This document shows, one piece after another, positions 14,955-22,174 of a DNA stretch of 24,828 nt. The notes under the pieces were generated by a model. That model made no database searches and had not been told where the DNA came from. It was given only the letters and a program-made list of their open reading frames with translations. Source of the stretch: CAYNQN01 sp964530525 (lineage in GTDB: Bacteria > Actinomycetota > Acidimicrobiia > Acidimicrobiales > Acidimicrobilacustridaceae); assembly GCA_964530525.1 (NCBI GenBank), contig CAZHBH010000032.1, forward strand, positions 1-24,828. Reading direction: 5' to 3'. Each line of letters starts with the position of its first letter. The first letter of the stretch is position 1. The position numbers and the translations under genes were made by a program.

Positions 14955-14970
14955 CGACACGGAATTGTCG
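14955..14970. terminator. Possible hairpin after the amidohydrolase gene
   Basis: CGACA and TGTCG flank a 6-nt loop 5 nt after the amidohydrolase stop, reading on the minus strand. A second small CCCG/CGGG stem (14939-14949) follows. The rest of the 187-bp gap up to the secreted-protein start holds only that gene's ribosome-binding site and no other gene. Stems this short are weak evidence for termination. Confidence 0.25.
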
Positions 14971-14975
14971 AGATA

Positions 14976-16202
14976 TCAGGGAGCGACTGGTGCCGATCGG
15001 TCCGGCTCGAGGCCGAGCATGCGGATGGCGTTGCCTCGCACGATCTTGTAGGTGGAGACCTCGTCGAGCTCGGCGAACATCTCCGTGGCGACGGCCTTGG
15101 TGTGGGGCCAGGTGCTGTCGGAGTGGGGGTAGTCCGTCTCGAAGGTGATGTTGTCGACACCCACGGCGTCGAGCGAGTCGATGCCGTGCTGATCGCGGAA
15201 GAAGCACCCGTACACCTGGCGGTAGTAGTAGGTGCTGGGCGGCTCGGGTACCTGCTCGCGATCGAACGCCCAGCCCCGGAACTGGTTCCAGACGTCGTCG
15301 GCCCGCTCCAGTATGTAGGGGAGCCATCCGATCTGACCCTCCGAGTAGGCCAGCGTCAGCTTGGGGAAGCGCACGAGCACACCCGAGAAGAGGAAGTCCG
15401 ACAGCGACCCCATGGCGTTGTTGAAGCTGAGCGTGGCCTGCACCGAGGCGGGCGCGTCCGGAGAGGTGGCGGGCATCTTGGAAGACGACCCGATGTGCAT
15501 GCACACGACGGTGCCAGTCTCCTCGCAAGCGGCGAAGAAGGGGTCCCAGTAGCGGTCCTCGTCGTGCACGCTGGGTAGGCCCAGGTGGAAGGGGATCTCG
15601 CTGAAGGTCACCGCCCGCACACCTCTCGCAGCGTTTCGCCGCACCTCTGCGGCGGCCTCCTCGGCGTCCCACAGGGGGACGATCGTGAGCGGTATCAGGC
15701 GGCCGCCGGTGCCCGCCGACCACTCCTCCACCATCCAGTCGTTGTAGGCGCGCACGCACAGGCGGGCGAGGTCCCGGTCCTTGGCCTCCAGGAACGTCTG
15801 GCCGCAAAACCGGGGAAAGGTGGGGAAGGAGAGAGACGCTTCGACCCAGTTGACGTCCATGTCCTCGAGGCGCGCCCCCTGCTCGTAGCAGCCGGGACGC
15901 ATCTGCTCGTAGGTGATGGGTGTGAGCGTGACCTCGTCGGCGTCGTAGCCGGCAGCGGCGATGATCCTGCGGTGGGGGACGACGAGGTCCTCGTACACCC
16001 AGAAGTCGGCCTCCACCCCGTCGTCGGCGTCCAGGTCGAACGTGTAGGTCGTGCCGTTGAAGGCAAGGTTGGAGACCTTCTTGCGCTCGATGCGAGGCGC
16101 CACGTCGAGGTAGCGCGCCGGGAGCCTGTCCTGCCACACGCCAGGTGGTTCGATCACGTGGTCGTCGACGCTGATTATGCGGGGGAGCTCTGCCTTGGAC
16201 AC
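14976..16202 (-). CDS. Amidohydrolase family 2 (ACMSD-like metal-dependent hydrolase/decarboxylase)
   Basis: This 408-residue TIM-barrel amidohydrolase is of the ACMSD type. The N-terminal SVDDHVIEPPGVW supplies Asp14 and His15 of the metal site, in the DxHxxE form common in actinobacterial members rather than DxHxH. Further motifs are VVCMHIGSSSK mid-protein, LAYSEGQIGWLPYILERADD, and the C-terminal FETDYPHSDSTWPHTK with the conserved metal-ligand Asp. Members hydrolyse or decarboxylate aromatic or alicyclic acids; the substrate here is unknown. The GTG start at 16200-16202 abuts a divergent promoter region shared with the FadE31-like gene and containing the 27-bp palindrome. Co-regulation with the acyl-CoA dehydrogenases is therefore likely, and relatives are frequent in actinobacterial steroid clusters. 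Confidence 0.85.
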   Translation of the reverse strand: MSKAELPRIISVDDHVIEPPGVWQDRLPARYLDVAPRIERKKVSNLAFNGTTYTFDLDADDGVEADFWVYEDLVVPHRRIIAAAGYDADEVTLTPITYEQMRPGCYEQGARLEDMDVNWVEASLSFPTFPRFCGQTFLEAKDRDLARLCVRAYNDWMVEEWSAGTGGRLIPLTIVPLWDAEEAAAEVRRNAARGVRAVTFSEIPFHLGLPSVHDEDRYWDPFFAACEETGTVVCMHIGSSSKMPATSPDAPASVQATLSFNNAMGSLSDFLFSGVLVRFPKLTLAYSEGQIGWLPYILERADDVWNQFRGWAFDREQVPEPPSTYYYRQVYGCFFRDQHGIDSLDAVGVDNITFETDYPHSDSTWPHTKAVATEMFAELDEVSTYKIVRGNAIRMLGLEPDRSAPVAP

Positions 16203-16219
16203 GCCGCTCAGGGTAGCCC

Positions 16220-16246
16220 CAAGATCTGACGACTCGTCAGATCTTG
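16220..16246. promoter_or_regulatory. Perfect 27-bp palindrome, probable operator
   Basis: Arms CAAGATCTGACGA (16220-16232) and TCGTCAGATCTTG (16234-16246) are perfect reverse complements around a single C at 16233. It sits in the 76-bp divergent region between the amidohydrolase and the FadE31-like gene, immediately upstream of the FadE -10-like element. Size and symmetry fit a TetR-family operator. It contains CAAG and CTTG ends but not the KstR2 spacing. The 10-bp half-site GATCTGACGA recurs ahead of fadA6. Confidence 0.8.
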
Positions 16247-16266
16247 CACCACCTGGATGCTCGGGT

Positions 16267-16272
16267 CAGGCT
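16267..16272 (+). promoter_or_regulatory. -10-like hexamer CAGGCT before FadE31-like gene
   Basis: CAGGCT lies 6 nt before the ATG at 16279 and differs by one base from TAGGCT ahead of fadE30. A leaderless start is likely. The 27-bp palindrome covers roughly the -35 to -16 zone of this promoter, where a bound repressor would block polymerase. Confidence 0.4.
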
Positions 16273-16278
16273 GAGCCG

Positions 16279-17472
16279 ATGGACCTCACGTGGTCACCGA
16301 AAGAGGATGACTTCCGCCAGGAGTGCCGGGCCTGGCTCGCCGACAACGTCCCCCCCGAGCCCCTGCCGTCGGGCGACACCCGAGAGGGCTTCGCTCTGCA
16401 CGTGGAGTGGGAGAAGCGCCTGTTCGAGGCCCGATGGGCCGTCGTGTCGTGGCCCGAGGAGTACGGCGGTCGGGACGCCACGTTGTGGGAGTGGCTCATC
16501 TTCGAGGAGGAGTACTACCGCGCCGGCGCCCCTCAGCGCGTCACCCAGAACGGGATCTTCCTCCTCGCTCCCACGATCTTCGAGTTCGGCACCCAGGAGC
16601 AGAAGGACCGGTTCCTCCCCCGCATGGCGGCCGCGGAGGACCTGTGGTGCCAGGGCTGGAGCGAGCCCGACGCCGGAAGCGATCTGGCGGGCATCAAGAG
16701 CAAGGCGGTGCGCGACGACGAGGGGGGCGGCTGGCGCATCACGGGCCAGAAGACGTGGACCACGCGCGGTGCCTTCTGCAACTGGCTGTTCGGCCTCTTC
16801 CGCACCGACCCCTCAGCCGAGAGGCACAAGGGGATGACGTACATGATGGTGCCCCTCGACGCCGAGGGCGTCACCGTGAGAGGCGTTGGACGCCTGGACG
16901 GCGACGAGGGCTTCGCCGAGGTGTTCCTCGAGGACGTGTTCGTCGGGGACGACCTGGTGCTCGGCGAGGTCGACCGCGGCTGGAACGTCGCGATGGCCAC
17001 GACCTCGTCGGAGCGTGGGCTCACGCTTCGCAGTCCAGGGCGCTTCATGGCTGCGGCCGATCGACTCATCGACCTCTACCGGCGCACCAGCGCCCAGCTC
17101 GACCCCACCGCTCCCGGGGGCCAGCGGGCCGAGAGGCTGAGGGGCGAGGTGACCCAGGCGTGGATCGATGCCCAGGCGTACCAGCTCTACACGCTGGCCG
17201 ACGTGACCGGGCTGGTGGAGGGCCGATCGCCCGGAGCCCGCTCGAGCCTCAACAAGCTCTGGTGGTCGGAGATGGACGTGCGGCTCAACCGCACCGCCCT
17301 GGAGCTGCTGGGTCCGCTGGCCGAGCTGGAGGGCGAGGCGCCCGCAGCGGTCGATGGGGGTTCGTGGATGAAGGGCTACCAGTTCGCCCTCTCCGGACCC
17401 ATCTACGCAGGGACCAACGAGATCCAGCGCAACGTCGTCGCCGAGCGCGTCCTCGGCCTCCCGAGGAGGTAG
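16279..17472 (+). CDS. fadE31: Acyl-CoA dehydrogenase, FadE31-like (catalytic subunit)
   Basis: This 397-residue FAD acyl-CoA dehydrogenase resembles remembered mycobacterial FadE31, part of the FadE31-33 set that dehydrogenates MOODA-CoA-stage intermediates after ring opening. Shared blocks: SWPEEYGGRDA, FEEEYYRAGAP, NGIFLLAPTIFEFGT, WCQGWSEPDAGSDLA, AERHKGMTYMMVPLDAEGVTVR, DEGFAEVFLEDVFV, MATTSSERGLTLRSPGRF and IYAGTNEIQRNVVAERVLGL. The catalytic base is probably Glu245 in SSERG; the classical C-terminal Glu site is Ala (YAGTN). The ATG at 16279 is chosen over upstream in-frame codons, because homology starts at MDLTWSPKEDDFRQ and the palindrome lies upstream. The partner subunit follows 3 bp later. 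Confidence 0.85.
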   Translation: MDLTWSPKEDDFRQECRAWLADNVPPEPLPSGDTREGFALHVEWEKRLFEARWAVVSWPEEYGGRDATLWEWLIFEEEYYRAGAPQRVTQNGIFLLAPTIFEFGTQEQKDRFLPRMAAAEDLWCQGWSEPDAGSDLAGIKSKAVRDDEGGGWRITGQKTWTTRGAFCNWLFGLFRTDPSAERHKGMTYMMVPLDAEGVTVRGVGRLDGDEGFAEVFLEDVFVGDDLVLGEVDRGWNVAMATTSSERGLTLRSPGRFMAAADRLIDLYRRTSAQLDPTAPGGQRAERLRGEVTQAWIDAQAYQLYTLADVTGLVEGRSPGARSSLNKLWWSEMDVRLNRTALELLGPLAELEGEAPAAVDGGSWMKGYQFALSGPIYAGTNEIQRNVVAERVLGLPRR

Positions 17473-17475
17473 CCG

Positions 17476-18537
17476 GTGCGCTTCGCCTTCACAGAAGACC
17501 AGTTGCTGTTCCGCGACGCGGTACGTGACCTGCTGGCCAAGGAGTGCCTGCCCGAGGCGGTGAGGACGGCATGGGAGAGCCAGGATGGCCGATCGGCGGA
17601 GCTGTGGGGCTCGCTCGCCGAGATGGGCGTGATCGGGCTCACCATCCCCGAGGAGCTGGGGGGGCTGGGCATGACCGAGCTCGACCTGGTGCTGCTGCTG
17701 GAGGAGGCCGGCCGGGCTGCTTTGCCCGAGCCCGTTCTGGAGACCACGGCGGTGGCCGCGCCGCTTCTGGCCGACCTGGCGGCGGCGGTGGGTGGCGAGC
17801 ACCACGCGACGGCGGTCGAGCTGGCCGCTGAGTGGCTCCCGAGGGTGGCCGAGGGTGGAGCTCGGCTGGCGGTGGGGCTGGCCTACTCGCCCCTCGTCGC
17901 GGACGCCCACCTAGCAGGCCTCGTGATCCTGCACCGGGACGATCGCCTGTTCGCCGTCCCGGGCGACAAGCTGGGTCTGCTCGCGCAGCCTTCGGTCGAC
18001 GGTGCGCGGCGGCTCTTCTCCGCGTCGTGGGATCCCTCCGACGAGATCTGGTTGGCGGTGGGCGAAGAGGTGTGGCCGGCCGTGAACACCGCCTTCGACC
18101 GCGGTGCGCTGGCGGCTGCCGCCGAGCTCACGGGGCTTGCCGACAGGCTCCTCGCCATGACGGTGGAGTACGTCACCGAGCGCCACCAGTTCGGCGTCCC
18201 GGTCGGGAGCTTCCAGGCGGTCAAGCACCACCTCGCCAACGGGCTCCTGCGCCTGGAGCTGGCGAAGCCCCTGGTGCACGCCGCCGCCTACTCCATGGCC
18301 CACGGGCTCGAGACCTCATCCCGTGACGTCTCCATGGCCAAGTCGGCTGCATCCGAGGCGGCCTCGTTCGTCGCCGGCGTGGCCCTCCAGTGCCACGGCG
18401 CCATCGGGTACACGGTGGAGCACGACCTGCACCTCTGGATGAAGAGGGTGTGGGCCCTGGCCGCCACCTGGGGCGATGCGGCCTACCACCGCGAGAGGGT
18501 GGCGGTGTCGGTCCTGGGGCCCCCTCCGGCATACTGA
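17476..18537 (+). CDS. Acyl-CoA dehydrogenase-like partner subunit (FadE32/FadE33 type)
   Basis: This is a 353-residue, shortened acyl-CoA dehydrogenase. It has the N-terminal helical start FTEDQLLFRDAVRDLL, a reduced middle domain, the FAD-contacting ERHQFG at about 235-240, and the C-terminal CHGAIGYTVEHDLHLWMKRVW found in mycobacterial alpha2beta2 dehydrogenases. At the position of the catalytic ERG Glu it has Asp208 (FDRG). It is therefore probably the non-catalytic, FAD-site-completing subunit paired with the gene before it, as established for ChsE-type heterotetramers. The GTG start has GAGGAGG 6 nt before. M. tuberculosis has two such genes (fadE32, fadE33); only one is present here, so one subunit may serve both roles. 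Confidence 0.83.
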   Translation: MRFAFTEDQLLFRDAVRDLLAKECLPEAVRTAWESQDGRSAELWGSLAEMGVIGLTIPEELGGLGMTELDLVLLLEEAGRAALPEPVLETTAVAAPLLADLAAAVGGEHHATAVELAAEWLPRVAEGGARLAVGLAYSPLVADAHLAGLVILHRDDRLFAVPGDKLGLLAQPSVDGARRLFSASWDPSDEIWLAVGEEVWPAVNTAFDRGALAAAAELTGLADRLLAMTVEYVTERHQFGVPVGSFQAVKHHLANGLLRLELAKPLVHAAAYSMAHGLETSSRDVSMAKSAASEAASFVAGVALQCHGAIGYTVEHDLHLWMKRVWALAATWGDAAYHRERVAVSVLGPPPAY

Positions 18538-18557
18538 ACCCAACCCCCAGAACGCCC

Positions 18558-18604
18558 AACCGGCGTACGACCGTCATCGATCTGACGACCAGGGAACGCC
18601 GGTT
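18558..18604. promoter_or_regulatory. Inverted repeat with nested half-site upstream of fadA6
   Basis: The 89-bp gap before fadA6 contains AACCGGCGT (18558-18566) and ACGCCGGTT (18596-18604), a perfect 9-bp inverted repeat. Nested inside is CGTCA-n6-TGACG (18572-18587). It overlaps GATCTGACGA (18579-18588), identical to the half-site of the 27-bp palindrome at 16220. It may be an operator or promoter region giving fadA6 its own control, or an attenuating hairpin. Confidence 0.5.
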
Positions 18605-18626
18605 CGGAAGGAGAAAGCGAGATCCG

Positions 18627-19778
18627 ATGCCTGAGGCATACATCGTCGATGCGGTGCGCACACCTGTTGGCAAGCGCGGTGGGGGCCTGAGCCAGATCCA
18701 CACCGCCGACCTCGGCGCCCACGTGCTCGCCGAGCTCGTGAAGCGGACCGGCGTCGATCCGGCAGCGGTGGAGGACGTGGTGTTCGGTTGCCTCGACACC
18801 GTGGGAGCCCAGGCCGGCGACATCGCCCGGACAGCATGGCTCGCAGCCGGCTTGCCGGAGGAGGTCCCGGGTACGACCGTCGACCGCCAGTGCGGGTCCT
18901 CCCAGCAGGCTTTGCACTTCGCCGCCCAGGGCGTGATGTCGGGCACGAGCGACCTGATCGTCGCGGGCGGCTGCCAGAACATGAGCGCCATCCCGATCGC
19001 CGCCGCCATGATGACGGGTGAGCTGTTCGGAGGCACCGACCCCTTCAACGGCTCGGAGGGTTGGCGGGAGCGCTACGGCACCCAGGAGGTCAGCCAGTTC
19101 CGAGGGGCAGACCTGATCGCCGAGAAGTGGGACATCTCCCGTGAGGACATGGAGGAGTTCTCGCTCGAGAGCCACCGCCGGGCCGTGCAGGCGATCGACG
19201 AGGGGCGCTTCAAGGACCAGATCATCCCCATCGCGGGCGTCGACACCGACGAGGGTCCCCGACGCGAGCCCAACGTGGAGAAGATGCGCAGCCTCCCGAC
19301 CCTGCGGGAGGGCGGCCGGGTCACAGCGGCCGTCGCCAGCCAGATCTCCGACGGAGCCGCAGCCATGCTCGTGGCCTCTGAGCGGGCCGTGAAGGACCAC
19401 GGCCTCAAGCCACGTGCGCGGGTCCACCACCTGTCCGTGCGCGGGGACGACCCGATCTACATGCTCACCGGGCCGATCCCGGCCACCGCCTACGCCTTGG
19501 AGCGTGCGGGCATGACCATCGACGACATCGACCTGGTCGAGATCAACGAGGCGTTCGCCTCCGTCGTGCTCGCCTGGTTCAAGGAGACCGGCGCCGACCC
19601 CGCGAAGGTGAACGTGAACGGCGGGGCAATCGCGCTGGGCCACCCGCTGGGTGCCACCGGAGCCCGTTTGATGACCACGCTGCTCAACGAGCTGGAGCGC
19701 ACCGGCGGCCGCTACGGCCTTCAGACCATGTGCGAGGGCGGCGGCCAGGCCAACGTCACGATCATCGAACGGTTGTAG
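18627..19778 (+). CDS. fadA6: FadA6, thiolase of late steroid-ring catabolism
   Basis: FadA6 carries out CoA-dependent thiolysis at the end of HIP degradation, after MOODA-CoA beta-oxidation, releasing central CoA esters. The 383-residue thiolase has a complete active site: Cys89 (VDRQCGSSQQA), His339 (GAIALGHPLGATG) and Cys369 (MCEGGG). It matches remembered M. tuberculosis FadA6 closely: EAYIVDAVRT, VGKRGG, MSGTSDLIVAGG, VSQFRGADLIAEKW, ERAVKDHGLKPRAR, YMLTGPIPATAYAL and LNELERTGGRYGLQTMCEGGG. The ATG at 18627 is chosen by homology; a GGAAGGAGA site lies rather far upstream (about 13 nt). Longer in-frame extensions run into the preceding gene and are rejected. It probably belongs to the FadE31-like operon but may have its own promoter. 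Confidence 0.93.
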   Translation: MPEAYIVDAVRTPVGKRGGGLSQIHTADLGAHVLAELVKRTGVDPAAVEDVVFGCLDTVGAQAGDIARTAWLAAGLPEEVPGTTVDRQCGSSQQALHFAAQGVMSGTSDLIVAGGCQNMSAIPIAAAMMTGELFGGTDPFNGSEGWRERYGTQEVSQFRGADLIAEKWDISREDMEEFSLESHRRAVQAIDEGRFKDQIIPIAGVDTDEGPRREPNVEKMRSLPTLREGGRVTAAVASQISDGAAAMLVASERAVKDHGLKPRARVHHLSVRGDDPIYMLTGPIPATAYALERAGMTIDDIDLVEINEAFASVVLAWFKETGADPAKVNVNGGAIALGHPLGATGARLMTTLLNELERTGGRYGLQTMCEGGGQANVTIIERL

Positions 19779-19804
19779 CCCTCCGGTCGAGACGCGGCGA
19801 AGCG

Positions 19805-19822
19805 ACTAGAACGCGTTGCCGA
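19805..19822. promoter_or_regulatory. KstR-box-like site upstream of Rv3548c-type SDR
   Basis: ACTAGAACGCGTTGCCGA contains TAGAAC-GC-GTT and the 8-bp palindrome AACGCGTT. It fits TNNAACNNGTTNN of the mycobacterial KstR consensus except for the last base. The left half (ACTAGAAC) is ideal and the right half degenerate. It lies 37 bp before the ATG at 19860. Confidence 0.5.
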
Positions 19823-19859
19823 TGTGACCGCCGAGCGGGCGTTCGGGCATCATTCGGCC

Positions 19860-20771
19860 ATGACAGGCATCTGCGAAGGTCGAGTAGCCGTGGTGACCGG
19901 AGCCGGGAGGGGGCTGGGGCGCGAACACGCCCTGGAGCTCGCCCGCCAGGGTGCCAAGGTGGTCGTGAACGACCTCGGCGCCGAGCTCGATGGCACCGGC
20001 GGCTCGACCGGGCCCGCCGGAGAGGTGGTCGACGAGATCAGGGCCATGGGGGGCGAGGCCGTGGCCAACGGGGCCGACGTGGCCGACTGGGCCCAGGCCG
20101 AGGCGATGATCGCCCAAGCCGTCGACACGTTCGGGCGTCTCGACGTGCTCGTGAACAACGCCGGGTTCCTCCGCGACCGGATGCTGGCCAACATGGCAGA
20201 GCAGGAGTGGGACGCCGTGGTGCGGGTGCACCTGAAGGGCCACTTCGCGCCCGCACGGCACGCGATCGCCCACTGGCGTGCTCGCTCGAAGGCCGGCGGG
20301 GCGGTGGACGCCAGGATCATCAACACCAGCTCCGGCGCGGGTCTCATGGGGAGCGTCGGGCAGGGCAACTACGCCGCAGCGAAGGCCGGAATCGCCACTC
20401 TCACCCTCAACGAGTCCGCAGAGTGGGGGCGCTACGGCGTGACCGCCAACGCCATAGCGCCCGCTGCCCGCACGAGGATGACCGAGGAGGTCTTCGCCGA
20501 GACGATGGCCAAGCCGGCCGAGGGCGAGTTCGACGCTGCAGCCCCAGGAAACGTCTCACCCTTCGTGGCCTGGCTCGCGAGCCCCGACTCTGCCGGGATC
20601 ACGGGCCGGATGTTCGAGGTGGAGGGCGGCAAGATCAGCGTCGCCGACGGCTGGCAACACGGCGAGGTGGTCGACAAGGGAGCCCGCTGGGACCCGGCCG
20701 AGATCGGCGCCGTCGTGCGGGATCTCATCGAGAGGGGTCCCGCTCCCGCCCCCGTCTACGGCGCCAGCTGA
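19860..20771 (+). CDS. SDR oxidoreductase, Rv3548c-like
   Basis: This 303-residue SDR closely recalls M. tuberculosis Rv3548c, also about 304 residues. Shared features are TGAGRGLGREHAL, VVVNDLGAELDG, VDEIRAMGGEAVANGADVADW, LVNNAGFLRDRM, HLKGHFAPARHA, INTSSGAGLMGSVGQGNY, APAARTRMTEEVF and the long C-terminus MFEVEGGKISVADGW to PVYGAS. Active-site Ser158, Tyr171 and Lys175 are intact. Relatives act as 3-hydroxyacyl-CoA dehydrogenases in the same way as the SDR half of the peroxisomal multifunctional enzyme. That would suit an (R)-3-hydroxyacyl-CoA made by the MaoC hydratase, but this is inference. I prefer ATG 19860 over GTG 19824, because homology begins at MTGICEGR. A KstR-like box lies upstream. 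Confidence 0.88.
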   Translation: MTGICEGRVAVVTGAGRGLGREHALELARQGAKVVVNDLGAELDGTGGSTGPAGEVVDEIRAMGGEAVANGADVADWAQAEAMIAQAVDTFGRLDVLVNNAGFLRDRMLANMAEQEWDAVVRVHLKGHFAPARHAIAHWRARSKAGGAVDARIINTSSGAGLMGSVGQGNYAAAKAGIATLTLNESAEWGRYGVTANAIAPAARTRMTEEVFAETMAKPAEGEFDAAAPGNVSPFVAWLASPDSAGITGRMFEVEGGKISVADGWQHGEVVDKGARWDPAEIGAVVRDLIERGPAPAPVYGAS

Positions 20772-20808
20772 CCCCCTGCCCCTCGCCGCCGGCCTCGCCG
20801 ATCCCCCA

Positions 20809-20825
20809 CTGCGGAACGGCCGCAG
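20809..20825. terminator. Hairpin between convergent SDR and thiolase genes
   Basis: CTGCGG (20809-20814) and CCGCAG (20820-20825) form a perfect 6-bp stem with an AACGG loop in the 103-bp convergent gap. There is no T-tract. It is the only good stem in this gap and is probably a terminator. Confidence 0.5.
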
Positions 20826-20874
20826 GCAGACCAGTTCGCCTGGCCCGAACGCCCGTGCTGAGACGAGCGGTCGG

Positions 20875-22089
20875 CTAGAGGCGCTCGACGATCATGGCCA
20901 TGCCCTGGCCGCCACCCACGCACATGGTCTCGAGGCCGTAGCGGCCCCCCGTGTCCTGCAGGCCGTGGATGAGCGTGGTCATGATGCGGGCGCCGGTCAT
21001 GCCGAAGGGGTGCCCGAGTGCGATGGCCCCGCCGTTGACGTTGAGCTTGTCCCACTCGATGCCCAGCTGGGCCGCCGAGGGGATCACCTGAGCGGCGAAG
21101 GCCTCGTTGATCTCCACCAGGTCGATGTCGTCGATCGTGAGCCCGGCCCGCTCCAGCGCCTGGCGGCTGGCGCCGACGGGGCCCATCCCCATGATCTCGG
21201 GATCCACTGCGCCGACTCCGCTCGACACCACCCTCGCCAGGGGGGTGATCCCAAGCTCCGAGGCCTTGGTGTCGCTCATCACGACCACGGCCGCGGCCCC
21301 GTCGTTGAGCGGGCAAGCGTTGCCCGCCGTGACCGTGCCGTCCTCCCTGAAGACCGGCTTCAGCTTGGCCAGGCCCTCCACCGTGGTGCCTGGGCGGATG
21401 CCGTCGTCCTGGGTCACCAGCACCTCGTTGCCCTCGGAGTCGACGGTGGGGTACGGGGTGATCTCGCCCTCCCAGAACCCCCGCTCGCGCGCAGCGGTGG
21501 CCCGCTGCTGCGAGAGAGCGGCGAAGGCGTCCATCTCCTCCCGCGTCACCTTCTCGGCCTCGGCCACGTTCTCGGCGGTCTGACCCATCGTCACGTAGAT
21601 GTCGGGCAGGCCGTCGAAGGGCTCCCAGCTGGGCTGACCGCCCTGGGAGCGCAGCTCCGTGCGCTCGCCCGCCGGCGCGAAGCGCTGGTTCTTGGGCCCG
21701 CCGTCGGCCATGCCGTTGCCGAAACGGCTGACGGCCTCGACCCCGGCGGCCACGAACACGTCTCCCTCTCCGGCCTTGATGGCGTGGGCGGCCATGCGGA
21801 TGGTCTGCAGCGAAGACGAGCAGTACCGGTTGACGGTGGCACCGGGGCAGTTGGGGAGGCCGGCGAGCAGCGCCACGACCCTTGCCATGTTGTAGCCGGC
21901 CTCGCCGGCGGGCTGGGCGTTGCCCAGCAAGAGGTCCTCCACGAGCGCGGGGTCGAGGTTCGGGACCTTGCTCAGGACGTCGGCCACGATGAAGGCGGCC
22001 ATGTCGTCGGGTCGGGCCTCGACGAGCGAGCCCTTCATGGCTCGACCGATCGGTGTGCGGGCGGTGGCGACGATCACGGCTTCTGGCAT
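20875..22089 (-). CDS. Acetyl-CoA C-acyltransferase (FadA3-like thiolase)
   Basis: This 404-residue degradative-type thiolase has all catalytic residues: Cys90 (NRYCSSSLQT), His360 (GAIALGHPFGMTG) and Cys390 (MCVGGGQG). The INEAFAAQV motif is also present. The N-terminal block PEAVIVATARTPIGRAMKGSL recalls mycobacterial FadA3-type enzymes rather than FadA5 or FadA6. It cleaves 3-ketoacyl-CoAs with CoA. Here it could remove acetyl-CoA from the HIP-CoA propionyl side chain after MaoC hydration and SDR oxidation, a step needing a thiolase distinct from FadA6; this is inference. The ATG at 22087-22089 has no strong ribosome-binding site. It is divergent from the LLM gene, and the KstR-like box lies in the shared 129-bp region. 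Confidence 0.9.
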   Translation of the reverse strand: MPEAVIVATARTPIGRAMKGSLVEARPDDMAAFIVADVLSKVPNLDPALVEDLLLGNAQPAGEAGYNMARVVALLAGLPNCPGATVNRYCSSSLQTIRMAAHAIKAGEGDVFVAAGVEAVSRFGNGMADGGPKNQRFAPAGERTELRSQGGQPSWEPFDGLPDIYVTMGQTAENVAEAEKVTREEMDAFAALSQQRATAARERGFWEGEITPYPTVDSEGNEVLVTQDDGIRPGTTVEGLAKLKPVFREDGTVTAGNACPLNDGAAAVVVMSDTKASELGITPLARVVSSGVGAVDPEIMGMGPVGASRQALERAGLTIDDIDLVEINEAFAAQVIPSAAQLGIEWDKLNVNGGAIALGHPFGMTGARIMTTLIHGLQDTGGRYGLETMCVGGGQGMAMIVERL

Positions 22090-22174
22090 GGCACTTGTCT
22101 ATCGCGGCCCCTCCGGCATCGAAACCCTGCACCGCTGAGAGAAGCGCGACGTGTGGCTCCCTCGGTTCGCACGG

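Noticed and set aside
15327..15336. GATCTGACC in the amidohydrolase gene as a half-site
   Set aside because: It lies inside coding sequence and diverges after GATCTGAC.
18390..19778. Extended N-terminus for fadA6
   Set aside because: The extension overlaps the end of the preceding dehydrogenase gene in another frame and is Arg/Gly-rich non-family sequence.
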